In this document: positions 1-10,000 of the stretch, one piece after another
How the letters are laid out: the number at the start of each line of letters is the position of its first letter
Numbering within the stretch: position 1 is the stretch's first letter
Assembly (NCBI GenBank): GCA_036320915.1
Contig: JAXBDG010000003.1
Coordinates: forward strand, 2,914,001-2,978,000
DNA length: 64,000 bases
Direction: 5' to 3'
Origin: Linnemannia elongata
Lineage: Eukaryota; Mortierellomycota; Mortierellomycetes; Mortierellales; Mortierellaceae
The notes under the pieces: generated by a model
What the model saw: only the letters and a program-made list of their open reading frames with translations
Database searches by the model: none
What the model was told of the DNA's origin: nothing
Position numbers and translations under genes: made by a program

Positions 1-39
1 AACAGTCTTATTTTTTTTATTTTTCGTTAAACCTTCTAG

Positions 40-1758
40 TCCCGTCACTTGTCGACATCGGATTTCGACATTCTACGAGTGCTGGGTGTGGGGTCGTTCG
101 GGAAGGTGTACCAGGTCAGGAAGAAGGACACAGGACGCATCTACGCAATGAAGGTACTCGTCAAGAAGCAGGTCATCGAGCAAAAGCAGGTCGAACATAC
201 TATCGCAGAACGCAACGTCCTTGTCCAGGCCCTTCAGTCTCCCTTCATTGTCGGTCTCAAGTTCTCATTCCAGACACCCACCAAACTCTACCTGGTCCAG
301 GATTTCATGAACGGCGGAGAACTTTTCTTTCATATGCAGAACGAGGGCACTTTTTCAGAGCCCCGGGCTCGCTTCTATGTTGCAGAGTTGGTCCTGGCAC
401 TGGAGCACCTGCATTCGTGCAATGTCATCTATCGGGATTTGAAGCCCGAGAATATCTTGCTGTCGAGTCAGGGACATATTGTCCTTGTGGATTTCGGACT
501 TTGCAAGCAGAATGTCACGGAGGATGAGCGGACACACACGTTTTGTGGGACCACCGAGTATTTGGCGCCAGAGATTGTAAAGGGTACGGGATACGGAAAG
601 GCGGTAGATTGGTGGTCTTTGGGAGTGTTATTGTACGAGATGTTGGTCGGAGCGTCACCCTTTGCGGATAGCAGGACTGAGGGTACCTATCACAAGATTC
701 TGCACCAACCCGTCATCTTCCCCTCGCAACTGGGACCTATTCCAACAGGACACGGGCGTAAGAGCCGCCGAGCTCACATTACATCGCCAGATCTCGCAAC
801 TATCCAGGGCACTGGCGGCAGTAGCACGGGAATCAGCACCAACGCTCAGGACCTTATCCAGAGGTTCCTGGACAAGAACCCCAAGACCCGCCTTGGCTCA
901 GGACCCAGTGGTGCCGAAGCAGTTGCGCAGATCAAAGCGCACCCATTCTTCAAGGGAATTGATTTCGACCGCCTCAAGACCCGCGATGTCACCCCACCCT
1001 TCCAGCCCCACGTTGGAGTCATGGGCGATCTGGATGTCTCGAACTTTGACGCCCATTTTACGGACCAAACTGCGACTCTTGGGATGAAGCAACGCAATGG
1101 CAGCAAGTTTGGCAGCAGTATCTCGTCCACTGGATCTTCCACGACGACGACATTGATGGATGGCGAGGCGGGTAGTTTCTTGTTGCAGCAGCAGCAGAGG
1201 GCTGCCAACCTGTACCGTCAACAACAGATGCGGGGGGACAATACGACACTCAGCCCGAATGTCACTCGTGGACGACGTAGCAGTAATAGCTGGTGTAGTT
1301 ACCGGACTCCAAGTAACGATTCTCTGTTCACGCTGAGTGAACCCGGTAGTCCTTCTCAGACGCGAGTTGGTGGTGGCGGAGGAGGACAAGGTCTACAGCG
1401 GTCGATTACAGCGCACAAGGCCAGGGCATTACAACAGCAGCAGCAACAGCAACAGTTGCAATCCCAGCAGCAACGGCACCAGGAGTACTTCAAAGGGTTC
1501 ACGTTCGAAGGCGAGAGTATCCTTGAGACTCTGAAGCGCCAGGAAGACGAGCAAATGATGATGCAGCAGCAGTCGACGATGAGAGGCGTTGCGGGGATTG
1601 AGGATGAGGAAGAGGAAAAGATGGTGGATGGAATCCGGATTGGGATCCATGGACTGGGTAGGGGTGGGTTGAGCGGGTTGGGCGGCGGTATGAGGCCGCC
1701 GAACCAATTGTTCTCGGGCGAGGCTGGAAGTGTCGATTCGATCTTTGGCAGCATGTAA
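40..1758 (+). CDS. AGC-family Ser/Thr protein kinase (5' end outside window)
   Basis: A cytosolic kinase of the AGC group (SGK/YPK/S6K-like) that phosphorylates Ser/Thr. Seen: an intron acceptor TTCTAG ends at 39 and the frame is open from 40, so the earlier exons lie outside the window; no ATG begins this segment. Numbered from the Leu at 49, it has the Gly-rich loop GVGSFGKV (about 13-20), the Lys in AMKVLVKK, the catalytic loop YRDLKPEN (about 128), DFG (about 147), the activation loop FCGTTEYLAPE and DWWSLG. A hydrophobic motif FKGFTFEG at about 481-488 is the typical TORC-type phospho-site of AGC kinases. Odd points: about 30 residues are inserted between the FPSQLGP strand and the AQDLIQ helix, and some 175 residues, rich in Gln, Ser and Gly, separate the kinase core from the hydrophobic motif, where the family usually has far fewer. 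The AGC assignment is firm; the subfamily is not. Confidence 0.93.
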   Translation, partial: SRHLSTSDFDILRVLGVGSFGKVYQVRKKDTGRIYAMKVLVKKQVIEQKQVEHTIAERNVLVQALQSPFIVGLKFSFQTPTKLYLVQDFMNGGELFFHMQNEGTFSEPRARFYVAELVLALEHLHSCNVIYRDLKPENILLSSQGHIVLVDFGLCKQNVTEDERTHTFCGTTEYLAPEIVKGTGYGKAVDWWSLGVLLYEMLVGASPFADSRTEGTYHKILHQPVIFPSQLGPIPTGHGRKSRRAHITSPDLATIQGTGGSSTGISTNAQDLIQRFLDKNPKTRLGSGPSGAEAVAQIKAHPFFKGIDFDRLKTRDVTPPFQPHVGVMGDLDVSNFDAHFTDQTATLGMKQRNGSKFGSSISSTGSSTTTTLMDGEAGSFLLQQQQRAANLYRQQQMRGDNTTLSPNVTRGRRSSNSWCSYRTPSNDSLFTLSEPGSPSQTRVGGGGGGQGLQRSITAHKARALQQQQQQQQLQSQQQRHQEYFKGFTFEGESILETLKRQEDEQMMMQQQSTMRGVAGIEDEEEEKMVDGIRIGIHGLGRGGLSGLGGGMRPPNQLFSGEAGSVDSIFGSM

Positions 1759-2346
1759 ATAGCACTTTTTTCTTTTTTTTTCTTAGTTTTCTTCTTATTT
1801 TGCTACTTTTTTTATTTTGCTTGTGTTCGTTCTTCTCAAAGTTTCTTAATATATTTGCTTTTGTACATTAAAAACTCGCTTTCTGTGAAAAAGGTCAATG
1901 ATTCTTGTCGATTACTTGGCCTTGAGGCAGAGGAAGGAGGAGGAGTAAGGTGAAATGAGGCATCAAGGAATCACTGCAGAGAGAAAGTCTGATATTCGAT
2001 TGAAGCATGGATAGGTGGCAGCCCAGAGTGCCACGCTCGGCTCGTTAGTATTTGTTTTCTTCGTGAAGAAATAAAAAAAAAAAAAAAAAAAAAATAGGTT
2101 TGTGCAGTAAGGAGTTGTGCAGTAAGGAGTTGTGCAAATATGAGAGGTGAGAGATGAGTGAAGGTTCCATTACGAGTTTGCAGGAGTTGGAATGTCGAAG
2201 GAAAGACAAGACATGAGGATCCAAGGGGTAAGTGAAGGAAGAGATGAGATGAAGAAACGAGAGGACTCGTAGCTCTGCTGGAGGAAACGAACGACGCGAT
2301 TGTTCATGTGATTCTCTCTTGTCAACAGACCTACTCCAGCACATTT

Positions 2347-2381
2347 CCCCCCCCCCCCCCCCCCCCCACACACACACACTA
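2347..2381. repeat. C21 homopolymer plus (AC)n microsatellite
   Basis: Twenty-one consecutive C followed by alternating AC/CA dinucleotides. On the minus strand this is a G21 run, which could form stacked G structures and is prone to length error. Confidence 0.9.
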
Positions 2382-3479
2382 AACAAATGGATACTTTGAC
2401 TTTGAGCGCCTCATCGTCGCCTCTTTTTTCACTGTTCCTCATCCATTCTGGACAGATCGAATCCGCACTCCCATTCACATCCACACAAATAGGTATTCAC
2501 ACACCCCTCCCTCTATCCTTGCTTTTCATGCACACCCATCTGGCAGCAACCATGAAAATGAGAGTTTTTCAACTATCGAAATCGCTTGTGAGATGCCATG
2601 AGGAGATGGTTGTCTTTGTCTCTTACCGGGCGATAATACATATTAGAAACTCCGTCTGCTTGTTGCTCACCTTGTACTCGTTGTGTGATTGGAGGGGAGA
2701 GAGACGCAGAGTAGTATTAGTTGTGAGCACTCCTTCTTTTCCCAACACAAGGGATAATCGGGTTTGGTGGGTGATATCGATCCAGTGTTTAAGCAATGGC
2801 GATACAAGGCAACCCCTACTAAACAATAGGTCTCCAGCTTCATAGCATGGTAGGGACATGGCGCGGTTTGTTGAACCAACTGCTTTGTTAATTGAAAAAA
2901 GTGTAGTAGGCTACCTCTGCCAAAGCGCATATAGTAGACTACTGACGAGAAACAACGTCCACGAGATGAACCAATCGTCGTCCTCCGTTTTTCCATACAA
3001 ATTAAGGTTGCCTCTTTCCTCTCCTTTCGCCAATTGAAACCTTGTCCATTGTCGGCTTGCTTCTTCTTTTCCACTTCCTCCTTTTCCTCCCCCTCACTAA
3101 CCCGTTCTTGTCGTCGTACACACAGCGCCTCAAGCAAAAAAGAAGGATAGGGCGTGTGCTAAGGTTTTGAAGAAAATTGGTAAAAATCAAACAGCGGTTG
3201 TTGTCCATCGGATATGTGACATCCGCGCCTTCAGAGCCCACATCCGATGTATCCTTCGTCCACCCTCCCCCTCCCTTGCTCTGCCCTTGCAGTGCAAGCA
3301 TCCAAGCAACATGTCGGGTTCCACCTGACAATTGCACGTTCAAAAAGGTACAGTACTTTATAAATTTGAAAATGGGCAGATTGGTTGTTGATGGTTGAGG
3401 GAACATGAGAGCAACGGATTTCAACTCCGGTTCTGTTTTTGTTCACAACGACAATAAAGAATCTCTGTTCACAATCCGC

Positions 3480-3740
3480 CTTTTCTTCTTTTTCTCTTTC
3501 CTCTTTCCCCCCTTCCCTTTTCCCTCTCTTCTTCTTTTTCTTCTTTGCTTTTCTTTCCTGCCCCACTCCTTCTCTCACGCCTCTTTCCCTTCGTCTTCGC
3601 TACTGCATGTGGCATCCTCCCCCCCTCCTCGTCTCTTCTCTCTTTGTCTTCCCAAACATTTAACTCTTCACCCTTCCCTTCCCCACTCCTTCTTCGTCGC
3701 CTCTCTCTATCCTCCCCATCTCATCCTTCAGCCCCTTTAC
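3480..3740 (+). promoter_or_regulatory. CT-rich leader upstream of the kelch gene
   Basis: About 250 bases are nearly all T and C on the plus strand, ending some 60 bases before the kelch ATG at 3802. CT-rich tracts close to start codons are common in fungal promoters and often mark the transcription start. No clear TATA box is visible. The function is inferred from position only. Confidence 0.4.
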
Positions 3741-3801
3741 ATCAACACAGCCGCCTTGACCACAAACACCTACACGGCAGACATAGCACAAACACACAAC
3801 A

Positions 3802-6172
3802 ATGATCTACTCAACAAAAACCACCTTGAGTAGCGTGTTATCCTTCACCTTATCCCTCACCCTCCTCCTCTCACCGCACAGAGCAGCCCACGCCCAGAAC
3901 ACAGCTATCAACTCGGCCTCATTAGCTGCTTATGCCCGTTACCAGAACCAGTTCTACATCGGCGGAGGTGGCCTCGAACGTGAAATCAAATCCACGGGCA
4001 GCCTCTTCACCGAAGCCGTATCCACCGTCGGCGACGGCCAATTTGCCGTCCTCGACCTCTCCGTCCCCTGGGCCGGCTCCGCTCCCGCATGGAAGAAACT
4101 CGCCTACGGACCTAAAGTCTTGGACTACCCATTCGCCATGAATGCAAATGGGACCAAAGCGATCGCCTTCCGGACTGGAGTTAATGCGAGTGACAGTTTT
4201 GCGACCATCTACGATGTGGCGACGAACACCTGGAAGCCCTCGAAGATCGTCGCCGCGAAACGCGACCAAGACGGTATCGAGGCGGTGCTGGATCCCAGGA
4301 CTGATAGAATCTACATGGCAGGCGGGTTTGACGCAGACGGAAAGCTGGAAAAGATGTATATATATCTTTGGGCAACGGATGAGCTGATGTGGAGTGATAT
4401 GGTTGCGACGCCCTTGACGCAGAGGACGTCTTATAAGGCCGTCTGGTGGACGAAACAGAATAGTATCTTGTACTTTGGAGGGTATGCTCAACCCGGTAGG
4501 ACGTTCGTTAGGTCGGATATTACTGTCCATGACCCTGTAGCCGGCTCCTGGAACTCTCTCGTAAGTGGTATTCTTTTGTTCTTCGGTGCTATAGCACTCT
4601 AAGGCGCGCTGAGGCGCTTTAATTTTTTTGCTTTAATTCATCGGCTCATGTTTTTTGATGTTTGTTCGTTTTTGTGATAGACAACGACAGGACCTGGACC
4701 AGGACCACGGTCCGATATGTGCATGGCCATCTGTAAGTTCACAATAACAACAAATAACCTCAAGTCCCTTTCTTCTTGTATTTTGATATCACGGACACCA
4801 CGCTGAATACAACTGACCTTTTTACTTTTCTCTTTCCTTTTCATCCATTCACAGCGGACGATGGGACAAAGCTGGTGATCTTTGGAGGAAGATTCTTCGA
4901 GAGGACTTATCAGAATATCATGGGCGATATATTTGTCCTAGACTTGGACACCAAGGTCTGGACTCGTGGGCCGGACTACGCCACCCCACGCATCTATACC
5001 ACCTGCACTATCGTTGACGACACCTTTCTCTCCTGGGGAGGTAATACTTCTTTCTCTGTTGCGAAACATTCCTTTTTTTGATATGAGAGTATCCTGTTTC
5101 AACATGTCGGTATGTGTATCCTAGACTCGTGTATTAACTTTGTTTTTGTTTGATGATTGGTGCAATAGGATCGGACTCGTCTGCAACAGTGAACTCCCCT
5201 ATAATCATCTACGACATCAAACGGAACAAATACCTCTCCCAATACAAGGGCTCCGACCCCGACAAGGATTTCGACCCTGCCGCCCCACCCAAACCCTCTA
5301 ACACCGGATCTGGCTCAGGCTCTGGCTCGGGCTCCGGCTCGCGTGGAGACTCTAACAACTCGGGTGACCAGCCAATGTCGTTTGAGCAAGTGAGAAACTT
5401 GATTCTGGGTTGTGTGTTTGGAGCCGCGGCGCTGTTTTGGATCACGGTCTGTTTCTGCATTTGTCGGATGAGACGGAATCGAGCATACAACGTCCAGCGG
5501 GTCCTGGATGCGGGAGAGAAAAGGATTGCCGAGGAGACTGCAAGGGCGGCGAACAGGCACATTGTTTCTCCTGTTGCGCCGGCTGCAAATAGGGCTTCTA
5601 TGGCTACTGCTGCCGCTAGGTTGAATGGTACCGCTACTGTTAACAGCAGGCGAGTCAGCGCCAATAATAACAACAACAATCGTGCAAGCACAACAGTCCG
5701 TCCAGCAGCCATCCCAACACCTGTGCAGTCACCCGGAAACCAAGCCTACCCACTCATGCAATCCTCCGGGTCACAACCTTATCCACTCATGCAATCCCCC
5801 GGATCACAGCCCTACCCCCTCATGCAGACTCCAGGACAAATCTACCCACCCCTACCCCAACAGCAGGGCTACGGACAATTATACCCCATGATCCCTCTCC
5901 AACACCAACACCAACTCGGTGGGTCTCCCCGAGGCATCTCTTCAGATCTCAATGACGACAGTATGATGACATCCCCATCGCCCATATACGGGAGCTCCTA
6001 TTCAGGTAACCCGCGTGGGCCAGAGTTGATTTCTGTGGCGCAGAGCGATTACGCAGAGAGTCATGGTGGGTTCGCGGGCTCACAGACCTCGTTTGTGGGG
6101 CAGAGCAATTCGCCCGCCTCTGGGAGCGCGTCGGATCTCGTCCGGTCTCCTCAACAGCGCCATAATAATTAG
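3802..6172 (+). CDS. Secreted/membrane kelch-repeat (galactose-oxidase-like propeller) protein
   Basis: Four exons are read: 3802-4560, 4681-4732, 4855-5040 and 5169-6172, all with GT-AG junctions and a continuous frame of 666 residues. A hydrophobic signal peptide (about 1-31, ending AHA-QN) leads into a kelch propeller with blades carrying IGGGG, IYMAGG, ILYFGG, LVIFGG and FLSWGG motifs. Then come a Gly-Ser-rich stalk, one transmembrane helix at about 409-431 (core CVFGAAALFWITVCFCIC) followed by a basic stop-transfer RMRRNR, and a long polar cytoplasmic tail. The tail has near-repeats of QPYPLMQSPGS (three copies) and a diverged QLYPMIPL. The topology suggests a plasma-membrane protein with an outside propeller and a disordered inside tail. 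Propellers of this kind can bind glycans or proteins; no galactose-oxidase copper ligands were identified, so no enzymatic role is claimed. Confidence 0.9.
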
Positions 6173-7398
6173 GATTTATGGATCCATAGACAAATCTCAA
6201 CCTAGATATACCAATTAGCTTAATTTACCTCCTTTTGAAAGTCTGATTGACTGCAATGAGTGTGCACCTCATTACTGTTCACTGTACTGTTCACAACAAT
6301 AACCAAAAAAATCCATACCGATCGCAACACTGGATCCTGGAGCTGACATTTAACAAACGGAATCGATCATTGTGATTTCACTTCATTCCTTTTCTTACAA
6401 TATGCTCATTCATTCAGTAATCTATTCATTCACCCTTCCTTGAAAGAATCGCTTCGTCTTTTTCTGCTATTGATGACTTTTTTTGGTAGCATCAATTCGT
6501 TACCAGAAGTGTCGCGACAAATATACAACCAACACAAGAATCGGGCTTCTCGTGACCCACGCACCCTATTTAGCTGTGACTCTCGCACTTGCCGCCATCG
6601 CATTAATTATTTTTTTGTTTGCTTGATGTCCTCCTGCAACTTCTCTATCGATTTCACTCCGTTATGAAGGGGATGAGTTGAAGATGTTACCTTGCTCTAG
6701 CAGTTTTCGATTGATCTCACTTAGACCCAATGACATCGACCAAGGCGGCGTCTGGAGAATGAATTAAAACAATCGCAGAGGCCAAGTCTAAACCAGGGAC
6801 TTAAAGCTTAGATAAATGAGGTGTGCTATGAGTCGTTGCACCGCATATTACATTTTAAATTCATCACGAAATTGCATTTGGGGGGGAGGGTTATTCAAGT
6901 GACATCGCTGAGATGTCATTTCCAGGGCGGGTTGGGATTTAACAAGGGTATCAAAAAAAGGCATATGAAAGTTAGACAGTGACCCAGGAGATGAATGCAA
7001 GGATGGGGATGGCCATCTCAAGAAAAAAGTCGGAACCGCAAAAAGAATGATCATCCATATGGAGAAATTTAGATCGAGCTCATTGTCTCGATTTTAAAGG
7101 CGCACGTTTCCTCTGTTGATTAAATATCTTATTTCTGCGTTACTCAAGCTAAACTTTCTCGGCTCTATATTGTATGTCGCTCTCATGGAACACCAACTCC
7201 TTTCTCACTAACGAGCTGTTCGGTCAAAACCTAATAAAAGACGTGAAGGTGATGTGTTATTTGCAGTTCGTAGACGATAAGGACAATGTGCACAGAAAGT
7301 CTGCTGCAGAAGCAAACCTTGGCCAAAATTTTTAAGGATACTTACAAGTTACACATTCACCCAAATGAAGACGATGCACTAGGTGTGAGTGGAACCTC
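6173..7398. other. Intergenic region
   Basis: No supported gene. The 75-codon frame at 6440-6667 lacks domain features or a signal peptide. The region presumably holds the 3' UTRs of the kelch gene and of the minus-strand secreted-protein locus. Confidence 0.55.
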
Positions 7399-7947
7399 CT
7401 ACATGTCCTTAGTCGCTTCATTGAGAGCGTGTATATACTGAAGGTCGCACCTATCGAATGAACATGCCGCGAGTTTGGCCTGGACTTCCAGAACCCTAAT
7501 TCCTGGCACCTTGCCAATGCCGTCATCAAACACGCCCTTGCCCTTGTTTAACACCTCGTCCACACAGTACTGCGAGACTGTGACCTCATGGAAACGTCTC
7601 TTATCTTCATACTCTCTGACCTTATCAAAGGTCTTGAAGCCATGGATCTCCTTCGCAACGCAGGTGTCGATAAGAGCAACCTGCCCTGCATAATACGCCT
7701 TGTCCTTTGCGGAGATGACCCCAAAGAAATTTTTGCCCAAAGTGCTCCTGAGGGCGTCATTGTAACAGTCGGATCTACACTTGTAATAAGTCTTGGTGGG
7801 CTCGAGAGCACGGGCTTCGTACTCCTTGCCAAACGCTTCGATCTCCTCGAGAGTAGGGGTGCTTTAAGCGGCTTCGACGTGGCTTAGCGCCAACAGGGCC
7901 AAGGCGGCAGCACCAAGGAAGGTGATCTTGAACGAGGCGGAGACCAT
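7399..7947 (-). pseudogene. Small secreted protein interrupted by an in-frame stop after the signal peptide
   Basis: The minus strand from 7947 encodes a classical signal peptide (MVSASFKITFLGAAALALLA...HVEAA, 27 residues), then TAA at 7864-7866. The same frame continues without another stop for 154 codons to TAG at 7399-7401. That continuation reads like a real mature protein: it starts STPTLEEIEAFGKEYEAR and contains KCRSDC and three or four further cysteines, without low complexity. A TATA box lies about 115 bases upstream. Either one substitution (for example AAA, CAA or GAA to TAA) has killed the gene, or the stop is read through, or the base is a sequencing error. No GT-AG intron of normal size removes the stop without also removing the signal core. 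The product family is unknown. Confidence 0.75.
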
Positions 7948-8060
7948 AGTGAAGTGAGTGGGGAAGTGCTTTGGTTGGTTGACTGGGAGTGTAAGGCTGT
8001 ACTGGGAGAAGATGAGGATGTGTTGCTTGTGGGTCAGTCGAAAAGAGCTGAATAGATAGC

Positions 8061-8070
8061 CCTTTTTATA
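8061..8070 (-). promoter_or_regulatory. TATA box of the secreted-protein locus
   Basis: The minus strand reads TATAAAAAGG here, about 115 bases upstream of the ATG at 7947. A consensus-like TATA box suggests the locus was, or is, strongly transcribed. Confidence 0.6.
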
Positions 8071-8859
8071 CAAAACCTGCGATGCGCTTGGGGTCATAGG
8101 GTCAAAACTCGTAGGAAGGTGATTCAAGTTCCCATGCTATCTCCATTTACTTGCGAGGTTAATTGCCCTTTGTGGCATTCACATGTTTCACAGAGTCTGG
8201 GTTTTTTCAGGAGTTGGAGGAGCCGAAGCGCAGAAAGAGGAACCGGGTTGTGCATGATGACTGCGATCTTCAGCCAACTTCGGCTTTTGAAAGCCATGTA
8301 ACATCATAGGCCTTTGATGCCATGAGAGACAGCATTCCTGCTACGACACAATTTTGCTCTGCCCTAAAGGTTATTGTAATTCTTTAGAGGAACCTCTTGG
8401 CCCTCCGTACCACACCCCTCCCCGCCTCGCTGCCCTCACCATCCGATCTGCATAGCACGCACAGTATCTTTCTTGAAAAAAAAGAGGGGGAGATTTCTTC
8501 CCTTATGTTCTTGCAGATACTTTGCATGAGCTCAATCTCAATGTGTCCCAGGAGCGTGAAACATGAAGCACGGATCTCAACGTAGGCTTCGACAGTAGGT
8601 CTTCGTGATGCTCCGAGCGTCTAACCTCCTTTTGACAACCCCTTGATCGTTGTCCGTTTTTCAATCCATCCATCCGTTCAACCTCTATCCTTTGATTCGC
8701 ATACTTTTTATCTTCTTCCTATCCCTCCTCTTCTCAGTACTCTCCTGTCCCTTTGGCATGCATGTTCTTTTACTTCATTTTCTGTATCCCCTTGACCTTT
8801 TGGAATCCCTCCCCCTTTTTCTTTTTGTCGGCATTCCTTAGCTCCTTTGGTGTCCCTCC
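8071..8859. other. Intergenic region leading into the minisatellite
   Basis: No gene seen. From about 8700 the sequence becomes T/C-rich and carries degenerate forms of the minisatellite unit found downstream (CCTTTGGCATGC, CCTTTTGGAATCCC). Confidence 0.5.
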
Positions 8860-9095
8860 TCTTTTTTCTTTCTTCTTTTACTTTTTGTCTGCATCCCTTT
8901 GACCCTTCGGCGTCTCTCCTCTTTCTTCTTTCTTTTACTTTTGTCTGCAACCCTTTGACCCTTTGGCGTCCCTCCTCTTTCTCTTTTTTCTTTTACTTCT
9001 TGTCTGCAACCCTTTGACCCTTGGGCGCCCCTACTCTTTTTTTTCTTTCTTTTACTTTTTGTCTGCAACCCTTTGACCCTTTGGCGTCCCTCCTC

Positions 9096-9138
<43 letters not shown>

Positions 9139-9241
9139 TGTCTGCAACCCTTTGACCCTTTGGCGTCCCTCCTCTTTTCTTTTTTCTTTATCTTTTTGTC
9201 TGCAACCCTTTGACCCTTTGGCGTCCCTCCTCTTTTCTCAC

Positions 9242-9272
<31 letters not shown>

Positions 9273-9544
9273 TGTCTGCATCCCTTTGACCCTTTGGCGT
9301 CCCTCCTCTTTTCTTTTTTCTTTATCTTTTTGTCTGCAACCCTTTGACCCTTTGGCGTCCCTCCTCTTTTCTCTTTTTTCTTTTACTTTTTGTCTGCATC
9401 CCTTTGACCCTTTGGCGTCCCTCCTCTTTCTCTTCTTTCTTTTACTTTTTGTCTGCAACCCTTTAACCCTTTGGCGTCCCTCCTCTTTCTCTTCTTTCTT
9501 TTACTTTTTGTCTGCAACCCTTTAACCCTTTGGCGTCCCTCCTC

Positions 9545-9584
<40 letters not shown>

Positions 9585-9760
9585 TGTCTACAACCCTTTG
9601 ACCCTTTGACGTCCCTCCTCGTTTTCTTCTTTCTTTTACTTTTTGTCTGCAACCCTTTGACCCTTTGGCGTCCCTCCTCTTTTTCTTCTTTATTTTTATT
9701 TTTCTGCTCCCTTTTCTTTTGTTCGTTTTGTCGGCATGCCTTTCATCCTTTGGCGTCCTT
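8860..9760. repeat. Pyrimidine-rich minisatellite, about 14 units of 55-75 bp
   Basis: A tandem array with the core TTTTTGTCTGCAACCC then TTTGACCCTTTGGCGTCC and CTCCTC, followed by a variable T/C tract (CTTTTTTCTTTTACT or a long T run). About 14 copies of the GACCCTTTGGCGTCCCTCC core occur between about 8900 and 9760, some with single substitutions (AACCC for GACCC, GACGTCC for GGCGTCC). Length variation is mostly in the T runs (for example 9113-9132, 9243-9266 and 9552-9578). The plus strand is almost pure pyrimidine for about 900 bases. Minus-strand translations give a Lys/Arg-rich period (QKVKEKREKRRDAKGSKGC), but nothing else supports coding. Confidence 0.92.
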
Positions 9761-9789
9761 CCTCACTTTTCTTTCTTTGCACTCCCTTG

Positions 9790-10000
9790 AGAAAAAAAAA
9801 AGATGCTATCCTTTGATGCTGTCCTTTGGTTGTTCCTTGATGCTCTCTTTTGGTGTTGTCCCTAGATTTTCATGCCTTCACGTTATCCCTTAATTTTCAT
9901 GTCTTGATGTTATCCCTTCGCGTCATTCCTCGGCCCTGATCCATGATATTGTCCTTTGGTGTTGTCCCTTGGTGTTGTCCCTTGGTGTTGCCCCTTCGCT
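9790..10000. repeat. Short degenerate CCTTTGGTGTTGTC repeats
   Basis: About a dozen imperfect units around CCTTTGGTGTTGTCC and CCTTGATGCT directly follow the minisatellite. The last part (9955-9995) has three clean copies of TTGGTGTTGTCCC. They share the CCTTTGG core and may be a decayed edge of the same array. Confidence 0.7.

Larger units (their letters stand above)
1759..3801. other. Intergenic region between kinase and kelch genes
   Basis: No convincing gene. It holds a run of about 22 A at 2073-2094, a C21 tract followed by (AC)n at 2347-2381, and the T/C-rich leader of the kelch gene from about 3480. Scattered open frames (for example 2387-2845) have no recognisable domain, no splice partners and low-complexity composition. 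Confidence 0.6.

Noticed and set aside
2387..2845. 152-codon frame downstream of the kinase gene
   Set aside because: No domain, no signal, mixed low-complexity composition, and an equally long frame on the opposite strand.
8838..9458. 206-codon Lys/Arg-rich frame on the minus strand
   Set aside because: It lies wholly inside the minisatellite. Its apparent protein repeat is only the translation of the repeat unit, and unit length changes shift the frame between copies.
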